From positions 248,001 to 312,000 of the forward strand of contig NZ_WHKF01000003.1 of NCBI RefSeq assembly GCF_009295825.1: DNA of 64,000 nt. Direction: 5' to 3'. The notes beneath the pieces were generated by a model, which was not told where the DNA came from, ran no database searches, and was given only the letters and a program-made list of their open reading frames with translations. The DNA comes from Marinifilum sp. N1E240. Lineage in GTDB: Bacteria; Bacteroidota; Bacteroidia; Bacteroidales; Marinifilaceae. Below, one piece after another: positions 15,770-24,827 of this stretch (positions are counted from its first letter, which is position 1; the number at the start of each line of letters is the position of its first letter). A program made the position numbers and the translations under genes.

Positions 15770-17011
15770 TTAAAAAGAAAACTGCACTCGGGTTTGAATC
15801 ATATTAAAATTTTCGATTCCATTAAGGGCATAGCGATCAACAGCTATGTTTGAAACATTTAATTTCAGGATTATATTAGAACTTGCATACCAATTACAGC
15901 CTAAAGTATAATCTTTTTGCATGCCTCCCATTGCATATATGCCTCTATCATTTAGGCTCATTTCATTGTATCTGGCTAATATTTCAATTGCTCCTGTTTT
16001 AGGTCGATTTAATCTAGCTGATTTCGATTTATAAGAATATTTCCCTCCTTTTATGAGCATTGCAACTTGAGTATACCAACCATCCGCACTATAATTTTTA
16101 TAGCCTGATTCTCTATTGACTTTTACCTTAATTAACTCCGATTGAAACGAAAAATTATTAATTGCCCCGACAAGTTCAACTGCATATTTCATTTCAGATT
16201 TTACATGATTTAATTCAACATCAAGAAAATTTACTTTTTCGATATGAGTTCCTGCTCTTGAATAATATCGAACCAACCTATCCTTTCGAGAAAGGTTTTC
16301 AAGTATTCGGTAATTACCCGATAAACCCAAGTGCAATATATTAAGATCTGTTTTAACAGGAACAATTACCATACGCGATGAAAAACCATATCCATCTTCA
16401 AAACTAAGTTCAGCTTTACTTTTTTCTCTCTTCGAATAAACATAATAATTATAAGAATTTATTTTTTCCTTACTGTAGTTTATTTTGCTTCCAAAAATCC
16501 CTACTCCTAAATAATAGTATTCATTCCATCTATTGTATTCTACACCTATATTTCGACCAGGTCTAAATGCTTCAACCGAACTCGAAACATGCATAAATTT
16601 AATATCATTTGTACTTTCAGTTTGCTCAACTCCAAATGGTTCAAAAAAATATCCTGCCCTTACAAAGCAATTTTCATTAATTTTATATTTAATAAAAATA
16701 TCTTTTAAAGATACTTCCAATTCCGAAAAGTCGATATTAATACGAGCACTCCATTTCGTTCGAAAATCTGCATCCAGACGTAATCTTAAATCTCTAATTT
16801 CTCCACCACTCTTTAATTCAGTTTCATCATTAAAATAAATGGCAGCATCTGCAAACATTCTTCCACCAAACTCAAACCTAAACTGCTCATTTTTTGTTTG
16901 AAACTTATAACTGTCTTTCTTTAGAAATCTATTAAGTGTAAAATTGTTTTGTGATAATATATGACTCGTAAAAACAAGAGACAAAAGAAAAATTAAAGAA
17001 ACTCTTTTCAT
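15770..17011 (-). CDS. OprO/OprP-like outer-membrane porin (copy 1)
   Basis: A 413-residue outer-membrane beta-barrel. A signal peptide (MKRVSLIFLLSLVFTSHILS) precedes alternating-residue strands that end in Phe (QTRVQFSF), the classic barrel terminus. The family signature of phosphate-selective porin O/P proteins is visible: FEFGGRMFADAAIYF, GGEIRDLRLRLDA, FVRAGYFFEPFGVEQTES and EAFRPGRNIG. It would pass anions such as phosphate or polyphosphate; specificity cannot be read. The downstream neighbour of copy 2 (17157-18353), it is clearly its paralogue. It has its own -7-like element and terminator, so it may be separately controlled. Confidence 0.85.
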   Translation of the reverse strand: MKRVSLIFLLSLVFTSHILSQNNFTLNRFLKKDSYKFQTKNEQFRFEFGGRMFADAAIYFNDETELKSGGEIRDLRLRLDADFRTKWSARINIDFSELEVSLKDIFIKYKINENCFVRAGYFFEPFGVEQTESTNDIKFMHVSSSVEAFRPGRNIGVEYNRWNEYYYLGVGIFGSKINYSKEKINSYNYYVYSKREKSKAELSFEDGYGFSSRMVIVPVKTDLNILHLGLSGNYRILENLSRKDRLVRYYSRAGTHIEKVNFLDVELNHVKSEMKYAVELVGAINNFSFQSELIKVKVNRESGYKNYSADGWYTQVAMLIKGGKYSYKSKSARLNRPKTGAIEILARYNEMSLNDRGIYAMGGMQKDYTLGCNWYASSNIILKLNVSNIAVDRYALNGIENFNMIQTRVQFSF

Positions 17012-17053
17012 TTTAATACTTAGCTAATTTTAATGATAGAACATAATAGAAAA

Positions 17054-17061
17054 CAAATATA
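17054..17061 (-). promoter_or_regulatory. Candidate -7 promoter element for porin copy 1
   Basis: TATATTTG on the minus strand matches the Bacteroidota TAnnTTTG element and would give a leader of about 35 bases before the ATG at 17011. No TTG is present 19-21 bases upstream, so only half of the consensus is seen. Confidence 0.42.
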
Positions 17062-17103
17062 ATCATACATAAAATTAGAATAAGAATAAATTAGTGCATT
17101 AAA

Positions 17104-17130
17104 AAGGTGTTATTCTGAGAATAACACCTT
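17104..17130 (-). terminator. Intrinsic terminator of the second porin O/P gene
   Basis: Thirteen-base perfect arms (AAGGTGTTATTCT and its complement) with a single-base centre and a T-run on the minus strand. It lies between the two porin genes, so they are probably separate transcription units. Confidence 0.85.
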
Positions 17131-17156
17131 CCTTTTACTTTTCTTAATTTATTTCA

Positions 17157-18353
17157 TTAAAAAGAAAACTGCAATCGGGTTTGTATCATATTAAAGTTCT
17201 CTTCTCCATTTAATGCATATTCATCCAACTCAACATTGGTAAAATTAAATTTCATTAAAATGTTGTGATTTACATACCATGTACATCCTAAAGTTAAATC
17301 TTTTTGTTTTCCACCCATTATATTTGAATCAGTATGATTCAAGTCAGTTACGTTGTACCTGGCAAGAAATTCAACTGAACCAGGATCTGGTTTAGCCAAA
17401 CGTGCTGATTTCATTTTATACTTGTAATCTCCACCTTTAAGCAACCATCCTAGCTGTGCATACCATCCTTGCGAATCATAATCCTCATAATCTGATTTTC
17501 TTGAAACTGATGCTTCAATATATTCCCCTTGAAATGATATCGGTCCATTTGCAGCAATCATCTCTAAGCCTATTTTCACTTGACTTTCAGCATGATTAAC
17601 TTTAGCATCAATAAACCTTCTTCTTTCGATATGAGTTGCAGCTCTAGAGCGATATCTAATAAATTCAGGATTTGGATCATCATGTTCGTCAAAACCTGCG
17701 GCATCCGCTGTTCGGTATGTTCCGGAAACACCAATATGAAAAATTCCATCGTCGCTATTTATAGGAGCAAAAGCTAATCTTGAAGTTAAACCATATCCTT
17801 CATCACCTTCAGTCTTGTTATTGGTATCGCTACCAAATAAACCAATTTCCCAGAATCTTTTCTTTCCCCAATTAGCATACGATATTCCTAAATTTCTCCC
17901 TGGTCGAAAAGCTTCAACCGTGCTCGATGCATGCATAAACTTGGTTGTTTTCGAACTTTCAGTTTGTTCAATACCGAAAGGCTCAAGAAAATGTCCTGCT
18001 CGAACGAAACTGTTTTTATTTATCTTATGCATCAACCAAACATCTTTAAGAGAAACTGCTCCATCGGCAAAACCAATATTAATTTTAGCATCCCATTTTT
18101 TCCAAAGAGTAGCTTTCATTAATAAGCGAATGTCACGAATTTCACTTCCGCTACTTAAATCAGTTTCATCATCGAAATAAGCTGCAGCATCCATGTATAC
18201 ACGTCCTCCCATTCCAAATTTAAACTGACCATCGTCAGTTGCAACTTGAAGAGAGCCTTTGTTGACGCTTAGTTTTAAATTATTAGAATCTTGCGCAAAT
18301 AGACTTCCTGCCAAAAGACATAAGCAGCAGGCAATAAAATAGTGTTTTTTCAT
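17157..18353 (-). CDS. OprO/OprP-like outer-membrane porin (copy 2)
   Basis: 398 residues from the ATG at 18353; the 13 codons before it lack signal-peptide character, whereas MKKHYFIACCLCLLAGSLFAQ is a good signal peptide. The barrel repeats the porin O/P blocks of copy 1: FKFGMGGRVYMDAAAYFDDE, GSEIRDIRLLM, FVRAGHFLEPFGIEQTES, EAFRPGRNLG, and an aromatic C-terminus QTRLQFSF. Compared with copy 1, the central region (NNKTEGDEGYG and DAAGFDEHDDPNPEF) differs and is more acidic, which could change selectivity. The paralogues arose by tandem duplication. Confidence 0.86.
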   Translation of the reverse strand: MKKHYFIACCLCLLAGSLFAQDSNNLKLSVNKGSLQVATDDGQFKFGMGGRVYMDAAAYFDDETDLSSGSEIRDIRLLMKATLWKKWDAKINIGFADGAVSLKDVWLMHKINKNSFVRAGHFLEPFGIEQTESSKTTKFMHASSTVEAFRPGRNLGISYANWGKKRFWEIGLFGSDTNNKTEGDEGYGLTSRLAFAPINSDDGIFHIGVSGTYRTADAAGFDEHDDPNPEFIRYRSRAATHIERRRFIDAKVNHAESQVKIGLEMIAANGPISFQGEYIEASVSRKSDYEDYDSQGWYAQLGWLLKGGDYKYKMKSARLAKPDPGSVEFLARYNVTDLNHTDSNIMGGKQKDLTLGCTWYVNHNILMKFNFTNVELDEYALNGEENFNMIQTRLQFSF

Positions 18354-18499
18354 TTTAAATCGATTTATAATTAGGCGTTTAGTATTTTGCATGCTAAATG
18401 TAACAAATTGAATTGTTAGATTAAGAATAAATAATCCTTCCTACAGTAGTTGGTAATCAAAATGCAATTCAATCGACACATTATCTTAATAACATGCGG

Positions 18500-18531
18500 C
18501 AAAACTAATGGCTTTAAAAGAAGATACACAA
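18500..18531 (-). promoter_or_regulatory. Candidate promoter of porin copy 2
   Basis: On the minus strand a TTG (18531-18529) is followed after 21 bases by TAGTTTTG (18507-18500), the two parts of the Bacteroidota sigma-ABfr-type consensus. The predicted leader is about 140 bases. Confidence 0.5.
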
Positions 18532-18600
18532 GTAAACATTTTAAGGAAAGGTTAATTCGACTTAACGAAAATTTAACATTGGAATTGAATGCATAAAAAA

Positions 18601-18623
18601 GAGGCTTCCATAATGGAAGCCTC
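18601..18623 (-). terminator. Intrinsic terminator of the acyl-CoA dehydrogenase operon
   Basis: Ten-base perfect arms GAGGCTTCCA/TGGAAGCCTC with a 3-base loop and a six-T run on the minus strand, 25 bases after the dehydrogenase stop codon. Confidence 0.9.
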
Positions 18624-18647
18624 CTAAGCTTAAGTTTTAAAACTTAA

Positions 18648-20363
18648 TTATTTCTTGAAAATACCAAGATCTTTCAATTCTGAAGAACTGATGTATTCTA
18701 GGTAAGAAGCAACTTTTGCTTTACCCATTTTAACGAATACTTCACATGAAGCTTTGTATTTGTCATTTCTAGTAGTATCAGTCAACAACAAGTATCCCAT
18801 AATGATATATCCTGCCATCTCAACTAAACGACGAGCATGGAAATCAAGGAAATCGTTGTGATCAGCAGTAGCATTAATTTCGTTTACTTTAGCTACAGCT
18901 TCTTCGTACTTCGCAGTCATACCTTTTAAAGTAGTTCTGATGTATTCGTACTGAGGATTTAAATCAGAAGCTTCATACTCCTTAATTTGAGCTAAATATG
19001 CACCAGTAGTTACTCCACGAACAGCAGCTACAACCTGTAACTGAGTAGTTCCTTCGTAAATATTAGTAATACGTGCATCACGAACCAAACGCTCAATTGG
19101 GTAATCTTTCATATAACCCGAACCTGCATGAATCTGCAATGAATCGTAAGCAACCTCATTACAAAATTCAGAAGCAAATAACTTCAATAATGGAGTGAAT
19201 ACATCAGCTATTTTCTGATATTTTTTCATATCCATTCTCTCTTCTTTATCTAAAGAACGATCTTGAGAAATGTGGAAGTATGCTTTGTAAACATCAACAA
19301 AACGAGCTGTTTCATATAATACTGAACGAGAAGCATTCAATTTCGCTTCCATGTTTGTAAGCATTTCGTAAACCGCAGGGAATTCGATAATTGCTTTACC
19401 AAACTGACGACGTTCTTTAGCGTAAGCTAAACCTTCACGGTAAGCTGCTTCAGCGATACCTACAGATTGAGCACCTACACCTAAACGTGCACCGTTCATT
19501 AATGACATTACATATTTGATCAATCCCATTTTTCGAGAACCAACCAATTCGGCAGGAGCGTTAGTAAATACCAACTCACAAGTTGGAGAACCAATAATTC
19601 CCATTTTGTGCTCGATACGACGAACTTTTACTGCCAGGTGTTTTTTGTCATAGATATACATAGACAAACCACGACCATCAGAAGTTCCTTCTTCAGAACG
19701 AGCAAGAACCAATGAAACATCACCATCACCATTGGTAATGAAACGCTTAACACCATTCAAATACCACTGATCTTCTTCTTTGTTGTAAGTTGCTTTTAAC
19801 TGTACAGCCTGAAGGTCAGAACCAGCATCTGGCTCAGTCAAATCCATTGCAGCAGTAGCACCTTTTGCAAAGCGAGGAAGATAGTTTTCTTTCTGCTCTT
19901 TTGAAGCAAACTCATGAATTGTTTCAGCACAATCCTGAAGTCCCCAAATGTTAGCAAAACCACCATCGGCACGAGATACCAATTCAGCAGCCATTACATA
20001 AGGTACCATTGGAAAATTCAATCCATCGTATTCACGAGGAAGAGACATACCAATTAAACCTGCTTTTGTTAGTGCTTCGTGATTTTCAGCAGTTCCTTTC
20101 GCATAAATAACACGATCGTTTTCAACACGTGGTCCTTCTTGGTCAACACCTTCGGCGTTAGGTCCAATAATATCACCACAAATCTCACCAACGATTTCTA
20201 AAGTGCGATCGTAAGAATCCATTGCATCTTCAAAATCCAATGGTGCATAATCGTACTTCTCTTTATCTTCGAAGTTGCGCTCTTTAAGTGCAACAATTTT
20301 TTTCATTAGAGGATGATCCAGGTGGAACTTCATATCCTCATTATCTGTATAGAAATTAGCCAT
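18648..20363 (-). CDS. Acyl-CoA dehydrogenase with C-terminal extension
   Basis: A 571-residue FAD enzyme that interconverts acyl-CoA and enoyl-CoA. Visible blocks: AMDLTEPDAGSDLQAVQ and RFITNGDGDVSLVLAR (flavin-binding middle domain), GARLGVGAQSVGIAEAAYREG, ERRQFGKAI, LQIHAGSGYMKDYPIERLVRDARI, and NIYEGTTQLQVVAA, whose Glu is the usual catalytic base. After about residue 450 there is an extra helical region of about 120 residues, as in longer ACAD subfamilies, which makes it bigger than a short-chain butyryl-CoA dehydrogenase (about 380). It follows etfA by 51 bases and should exchange electrons with EtfAB. Chain-length specificity is unknown. Confidence 0.92.
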   Translation of the reverse strand: MANFYTDNEDMKFHLDHPLMKKIVALKERNFEDKEKYDYAPLDFEDAMDSYDRTLEIVGEICGDIIGPNAEGVDQEGPRVENDRVIYAKGTAENHEALTKAGLIGMSLPREYDGLNFPMVPYVMAAELVSRADGGFANIWGLQDCAETIHEFASKEQKENYLPRFAKGATAAMDLTEPDAGSDLQAVQLKATYNKEEDQWYLNGVKRFITNGDGDVSLVLARSEEGTSDGRGLSMYIYDKKHLAVKVRRIEHKMGIIGSPTCELVFTNAPAELVGSRKMGLIKYVMSLMNGARLGVGAQSVGIAEAAYREGLAYAKERRQFGKAIIEFPAVYEMLTNMEAKLNASRSVLYETARFVDVYKAYFHISQDRSLDKEERMDMKKYQKIADVFTPLLKLFASEFCNEVAYDSLQIHAGSGYMKDYPIERLVRDARITNIYEGTTQLQVVAAVRGVTTGAYLAQIKEYEASDLNPQYEYIRTTLKGMTAKYEEAVAKVNEINATADHNDFLDFHARRLVEMAGYIIMGYLLLTDTTRNDKYKASCEVFVKMGKAKVASYLEYISSSELKDLGIFKK

Positions 20364-20414
20364 TTCTTTGGATGTTTTTTTTGTTAATAATTTAAGCTAA
20401 AAAGAAATATCGAA

Positions 20415-21434
20415 TTACTTCGTATTCTCTTTGTACTGCTTAATCATTTTTGGTAATACAGTAGCAATATCACCTGTAATCACGTAATCAGCAAAGTTGT
20501 TGATTGGTGCATTCTTATCTGTATTGATCGCGATTACCATAGCTGATTCTTCCATACCTGCAGTATGCTGAATCTGACCTGAAATACCGCAAGCGATATA
20601 CAACTTAGGACGTACAGTTACACCAGTTTGACCAATTTGACGCTCGTGAGAAGCGAAACCTGCATCAACAGCAGCACGAGAAGCTCCCACTTCACCACCA
20701 ATTACCTCAGCCAACTCAGTTAACAAATCGAAGTTTGCTTTTGAACCAACACCATAACCACCAGCTACAATAATACCAGCGTTCTTGATATTTACTTTAG
20801 ATTTCTCCATGTGACGTTCAATCACTTTTACAACGAAATCTTCAGCATTCACATACTTCTCAACATCTAGCTTATTAACTTTTCCTTTGTAAGCATCAGA
20901 ACGAACTTCTTTCTTCATTACCCCTTCACGAACAGTTGCCATCTGTGGACGACAATCAGGGTTAATGATAGTAGCAACAATGTTACCACCGAATGCTGGA
21001 CGAATTTGATACAACAAATCCTTATAATCTTTCTTGTTCTTCTTATCTGTGTGGTCACCGATTACAAGACTGGTACAATCTGCAGTCAAACCTGAGTGAA
21101 GAGCAGAAGATACACGAGGACCTAAATCACGACCAATGCTTGTAGCACCCATCAAAGCGATTTGTGGCTTTACTTCCTCGAATAATTTCACAATAATAGA
21201 TGTATGAGGCAGGGTTGTGTATGGATACAAACGCTTATCATCAGCAATCCAAACTTTATCAACTCCATAAGGCATAATTTGCTTCTCAACACCTTTAAGA
21301 TTCTCTCCAATTACGATAGCTTCTAACTCACACTTTAAATCATCAGCTAGCTTTCTACCTTTGGTAAGAAGTTCAAGACTCACATCAGCAACTTGACCTT
21401 CTTCTATTTCGCAATATACAAATACGTTATTCAC
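20415..21434 (-). CDS. etfA: Electron transfer flavoprotein alpha subunit
   Basis: A 339-residue EtfA. The N-terminal alpha/beta domain has LMGATSIGRDLGPRVSSALHSGLTADC in split form. The C-terminal FAD-binding domain shows GGYGVGSKANF, GASRAAVDAGFASHERQIGQTG, PKLYIACGISGQIQH and VIAINTDKNAPI, all typical. The first codon is GTG at 21434; no ATG lies in a sensible place upstream or just downstream. With EtfB it forms the heterodimer that shuttles electrons to or from the adjacent acyl-CoA dehydrogenase. In anaerobes such pairs can bifurcate electrons between NADH, ferredoxin and crotonyl-CoA; this cannot be proved from the motifs alone. Confidence 0.95.
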   Translation of the reverse strand: MNNVFVYCEIEEGQVADVSLELLTKGRKLADDLKCELEAIVIGENLKGVEKQIMPYGVDKVWIADDKRLYPYTTLPHTSIIVKLFEEVKPQIALMGATSIGRDLGPRVSSALHSGLTADCTSLVIGDHTDKKNKKDYKDLLYQIRPAFGGNIVATIINPDCRPQMATVREGVMKKEVRSDAYKGKVNKLDVEKYVNAEDFVVKVIERHMEKSKVNIKNAGIIVAGGYGVGSKANFDLLTELAEVIGGEVGASRAAVDAGFASHERQIGQTGVTVRPKLYIACGISGQIQHTAGMEESAMVIAINTDKNAPINNFADYVITGDIATVLPKMIKQYKENTK

Positions 21435-21484
21435 GGTTTCTTTTTTTTAAATTTTACTTTGTACAGACATAGCATGCTACGTCT

Positions 21485-22360
21485 CTACCCGATAGTGTGG
21501 TTAGCAATTAATTCTTTCATTAACTCACCCATATCTGCATCAGTTGGCTCAAGAACCTTAGCTTCTTTAGCCTGGAAAACTACATTTTCAATAGTTTTTA
21601 CTTTAGTAGGAGAACCAGTCAAACCAAGCTCTTCAGCTTTGGTTTCAATATCATTAACACTCCATTCGCCAATATTTAAGTAGGGACGATTGTTATGTAA
21701 TGCGATATAATCTTCATCTGCATTTTGCATTTCTGATACCGCTCTTGCATGCTTGTATTTCATTACAAATTTAGCATTACGAGGGCGACACTCAGGAGCA
21801 GAAGCATTAACTGTAACTACCATAGGTAATTTACCTTCTACAGTCTCAACACCACGCTCTAAACGACGCTTAACTACAATCTTACCTTTTTCTGCAGATA
21901 CTACATCTTCAGCATAAGTAATTTGAGGAATACCTAACTTCTCAGCAACCTGAGGTCCAACCTGAGCAGTATCACCATCAATTGCCTGACGACCTGCGAT
22001 GATAATGTCAATCTTACCCATTTTTTCTAGAGTACATGACAATGCATAAGAAGTTGCCAAAGTATCAGAACCTGCAAAAGCACGATCCGACAAAAGGATT
22101 CCATTGTCTGCTCCACGATATAAACCTTCGCGAATAATTTCCGCAGCTCTACCCGGTCCCATAGTCAATAATGTAACTTCGGTTCCTTCATATTTATCTT
22201 TCAAACGTAATGCTTGCTCTAATGCATTCAAATCTTCAGGGTTGAAGATTGCCGGCAAAGCCGCTCTGTTCACAGTTCCATCCGCTTTCATCGCATCTTT
22301 CCCAACATTTCTGGTATCGGGAACCTGCTTGGCAAGAACAACAATTTTTAAACCTTTCAT
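21485..22360 (-). CDS. etfB: Electron transfer flavoprotein beta subunit
   Basis: A 291-residue EtfB, first gene of the operon. Key blocks are VVLAKQVPDT near the start, NPEDLNALEQALRLKD, TLLTMGPGRAAEIIREGLYRGAD, the strand-loop IIIAGRQAIDGDTAQVGPQ that cradles AMP or the second flavin, and KLPMVVTVNASAPECRPRN. The closing segment (about 255-291) wraps around EtfA. The similarity is to the clostridial Etf group, which often bifurcates. Expression probably starts at the promoter at 22519-22549, giving a leader of about 150 bases with no other gene. Confidence 0.95.
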   Translation of the reverse strand: MKGLKIVVLAKQVPDTRNVGKDAMKADGTVNRAALPAIFNPEDLNALEQALRLKDKYEGTEVTLLTMGPGRAAEIIREGLYRGADNGILLSDRAFAGSDTLATSYALSCTLEKMGKIDIIIAGRQAIDGDTAQVGPQVAEKLGIPQITYAEDVVSAEKGKIVVKRRLERGVETVEGKLPMVVTVNASAPECRPRNAKFVMKYKHARAVSEMQNADEDYIALHNNRPYLNIGEWSVNDIETKAEELGLTGSPTKVKTIENVVFQAKEAKVLEPTDADMGELMKELIANHTIG

Positions 22361-22518
22361 TCTATATGTATTTTATCATCAGTTTTTGATGTTGAAGCTA
22401 ATTGAAGTAATTATCGCAAGTGATAATACATCCACCTTAGAATCAACTAATCACTAATTATTATTTTTTATTCAGGTTTGCTCATCATTCAATTGAATTC
22501 ATTAAAATCAGAGCTTAG

Positions 22519-22549
22519 CAAATATAAAGATTAGAGTACTTAAAACAAA
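22519..22549 (-). promoter_or_regulatory. Promoter of the etfB-etfA-acyl-CoA dehydrogenase operon
   Basis: On the minus strand TTTG (22549-22546) is followed after exactly 19 bases by TATATTTG (22526-22519), a full match to the Bacteroidota consensus. Transcription would start near 22512. Confidence 0.65.
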
Positions 22550-22810
22550 TCTAGATAGTGAGTGTTCGATCCTAAGAAAATGGCAACAGAACAAAACATC
22601 TATCCATCTGTTTTAATGAAATTTAAGCAAAGCTACAACAAATTATTTTGTTTATTCATATTCATCAAATAGAAAGCTGTTTAGGCATTCAAACAGTCAA
22701 TTATTTACTGAAAAAATTCTTTTACCATCACTTATTTATTCACACAAGTTTTAAACCTAACGAAAAGAGGTCAGTTCAAATAGAAAGAATGCTGGATATA
22801 ATAAATTCAT

Positions 22811-22818
22811 TATTTTTG
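22811..22818 (+). promoter_or_regulatory. Candidate -7 element of the CstA-type gene
   Basis: TATTTTTG, 26 bases before the ATG at 22844, matches TAnnTTTG. The expected TTG upstream is missing. Confidence 0.42.
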
Positions 22819-22843
22819 GTATTTAATTTATGAATTCGATTGT

Positions 22844-24313
22844 ATGATAACTTTTATAAGTGCAATACTTGCCTTAATTCTTGGATACTTTATTTACGGA
22901 AAATTTATAGAACATTTTTTTGGTGCGAATAATAAAATAAAAACACCCGCGGTTCGACTAGGAGATGGCGTTGATTTTATTCCAATGCCGACCTGGAAGA
23001 TGTTTACCATTCAATTTTTAAATATAGCTGGCTTAGGTCCTATTTTCGGTGCCATTCTTGGCGCAATGTACGGTCCAGTTTCATACATATGGATCGTTTT
23101 TGGGTGTATCTTTATGGGAGGTGTACATGATTATTTCTCGGGTATGCTTTCCATTAGAAATGATGGTGCCAGTTTACCTGAAATAGTTGGTAAATATCTA
23201 GGAGTAATTGCCAAAATATTATTGGCAATAATAACCTTTGGATTACTAATAATGGTTGGCGTTGCATTTGTTACCGGACCAGCTGGTTTACTAAAAGATT
23301 TAACAGGTGGAGGATTGCACTATTGGTTGTACGGAATCTTCGGATATTACTTAATTGCTACACTACTTCCTATTAATAAGATTATCGGGAAAATATATCC
23401 AATATTTGGTGCTGCTTTATTAATTATGGCTTTCAGTATTGCTGGTGTGATGATGTTTAATGGTGCAACAGGAAGTTTACAATTGCATGAATTATCAATT
23501 GATCAGTTCAAAAATATGCATGCTAATCCAGTTCAAAACATACTGTACCCAATGATGTTTATTGTAATTTCATGCGGTGCCATTTCTGGTTTTCATTCAA
23601 CTCAATCACCAATGATGGCTCGTTGTATGAAAAAAGAATCGTATGGTAGACCTGTATTTTACGGAGCAATGATTGCAGAAGGAATTGTAGCTATTATTTG
23701 GGCTACGGCAGCTATGAATTTTTTCGGTACAACATCAGATTTAAATTCCACATTTATTTCTGGTCACAATCCAGCTTGGATCGTGAATGAAATCTGTAAT
23801 ACATGGCTAGGTAAGGTAGGAGCTATTTTTGCAATTGTAGGTGTAATTGCCTGTCCTATTACAACTGGTGATACAGCTTTTAGAAGTGCCCGATTAATGA
23901 TAGCAGATTTATTTAAACTCGAACAAAAATCATTAAAAAGCAGGTTACTAGTATCAATTCCTTTATTTGTTACAGGATTTATTCTATCACAACTCAGCTT
24001 TGGTACAATATGGAAGTTTCTTGGCTTATTCAATCAATTGTTAGCGATGGTTATGCTTTGGACAGCTGCTATGTATTTGGTAGAACAAAAGAAAAATCAC
24101 TGGCTGTTAAGTATTCCAGCAACTTTTATGACGGCGATCTGTTTCACCTACTTTCTAGTTGCACCACATATGAATGGTGGTTTAAATATTGATCTATACC
24201 TAGGGTACACAATAGGTATTTTAATAGCATCATTGGCTTTTACCTGGTTCTTATTGATAGCTAAACGTAAAACAAAAAGAATACCGTACAAACTAAAAAC
24301 ATCTACACCTTAA
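22844..24313 (+). CDS. CstA-family carbon-starvation/peptide or pyruvate transporter (short form)
   Basis: A 489-residue integral membrane protein with about 12-13 hydrophobic segments. CstA hallmarks are the N-terminal YFIYGKFIEHFFG, then GVDFIPMPTWKMF, the loop IAGLGPIFGAILGAMYGP, VHDYFSGMLSIRNDGASLPEI, and FHSTQSPMMARC. CstA proteins import peptides or pyruvate and are often induced when carbon is short. This version lacks the long C-terminal region of the roughly 700-residue E. coli protein; short forms of about 480 residues are common in Bacteroidota. It is monocistronic and ends at a good terminator. Substrate unknown; the nearby dipeptidyl peptidase makes peptides plausible. Confidence 0.88.
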   Translation: MITFISAILALILGYFIYGKFIEHFFGANNKIKTPAVRLGDGVDFIPMPTWKMFTIQFLNIAGLGPIFGAILGAMYGPVSYIWIVFGCIFMGGVHDYFSGMLSIRNDGASLPEIVGKYLGVIAKILLAIITFGLLIMVGVAFVTGPAGLLKDLTGGGLHYWLYGIFGYYLIATLLPINKIIGKIYPIFGAALLIMAFSIAGVMMFNGATGSLQLHELSIDQFKNMHANPVQNILYPMMFIVISCGAISGFHSTQSPMMARCMKKESYGRPVFYGAMIAEGIVAIIWATAAMNFFGTTSDLNSTFISGHNPAWIVNEICNTWLGKVGAIFAIVGVIACPITTGDTAFRSARLMIADLFKLEQKSLKSRLLVSIPLFVTGFILSQLSFGTIWKFLGLFNQLLAMVMLWTAAMYLVEQKKNHWLLSIPATFMTAICFTYFLVAPHMNGGLNIDLYLGYTIGILIASLAFTWFLLIAKRKTKRIPYKLKTSTP

Positions 24314-24327
24314 ATAAATAAATAAAT

Positions 24328-24352
24328 AACGGAAGCCAATATAGCTTCCGTT
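24328..24352 (+). terminator. Intrinsic terminator after the CstA-type gene
   Basis: Nine-base arms AACGGAAGC/GCTTCCGTT with a 7-base loop and a T-rich tail (TTTCTTTTTT on the plus strand). It may also stop the converging DUF3467 transcript. Confidence 0.85.
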
Positions 24353-24364
24353 TCTTTTTTGTTT

Positions 24365-24691
24365 TTATGCTTGTCCTGTAGGTCCAAAATTCATTGGAAT
24401 CACCGGTCCTTGTGGTCCTTGATCTGGTTCTACATTTTTAATCGGTCCATTCATAGCTTCGAATTTACTGATGTTATCCTGAAGAGCAAGCATTAATCTT
24501 TTAGCATGCTCAGGAGTTAGAATAATTCGAGATTTAACATCTGCTTTTGGTACTCCAGGCATTACTCTAACAAAATCAACTACAAATTCAGATGATGAAT
24601 GTGTAATAACTGCAAGGTTTGAATACGTTCCCTGTGCTACTTCCTCGGTTAATTGGATATCTATTTGATTGGATTGTTTTTTATCACTCAT
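24365..24691 (-). CDS. DUF3467-family small protein
   Basis: 108 residues from the ATG at 24691. The longer open frame up to 24802 is rejected because it would read through the rpoC terminator. The protein begins MSDKKQSNQIDIQLTEEVAQ and continues with GTYSNLAVITHSSSEFVVDFVRVMPG, here split, then SRIILTPEHAKRLMLALQDNI, which is the DUF3467 pattern. The tail is Pro/Gly-rich. The function of DUF3467 is not known. It is separated from rpoC by a strong terminator, so either it has its own promoter in the 24692-24775 region or it depends on read-through. Confidence 0.85.
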   Translation of the reverse strand: MSDKKQSNQIDIQLTEEVAQGTYSNLAVITHSSSEFVVDFVRVMPGVPKADVKSRIILTPEHAKRLMLALQDNISKFEAMNGPIKNVEPDQGPQGPVIPMNFGPTGQA

Positions 24692-24775
24692 GACAAGTTC
24701 TTTTATAGTTTTAAAATAGTGTATAGGTAAAATTAGGAAATATATTTTGATTGAAGCATTATAAATGAACAATAA

Positions 24776-24808
24776 AAAAGGGTGTTTCCAAATTGGAAAC
24801 ACCCTTTT
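24776..24808 (-). terminator. Intrinsic terminator after rpoC
   Basis: Perfect 15-base arms (AAAAGGGTGTTTCCA and its complement) with a 3-base loop, followed by T-rich DNA on the minus strand. It lies 19 bases after the rpoC stop and should end the rpl-rpo transcript. Confidence 0.92.
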
Positions 24809-24827
24809 ATTTTATAGAGTTCTTATC

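Larger units (their letters stand above)
22361..22843. other. Divergent intergenic region between etfB and the CstA-type gene
   Basis: These 483 bases contain no convincing gene or RNA. They hold a well-matched leftward promoter (22519-22549) and a rightward -7-like element (22811-22818). The stretch between them is AT-rich, with no clear hairpin that I could identify. Confidence 0.5.

Noticed and set aside
24692-24802. 37-codon N-terminal extension of the DUF3467 gene
   Set aside because: It overlaps the rpoC terminator hairpin and is AT-rich with no domain; the family begins at the ATG at 24691.
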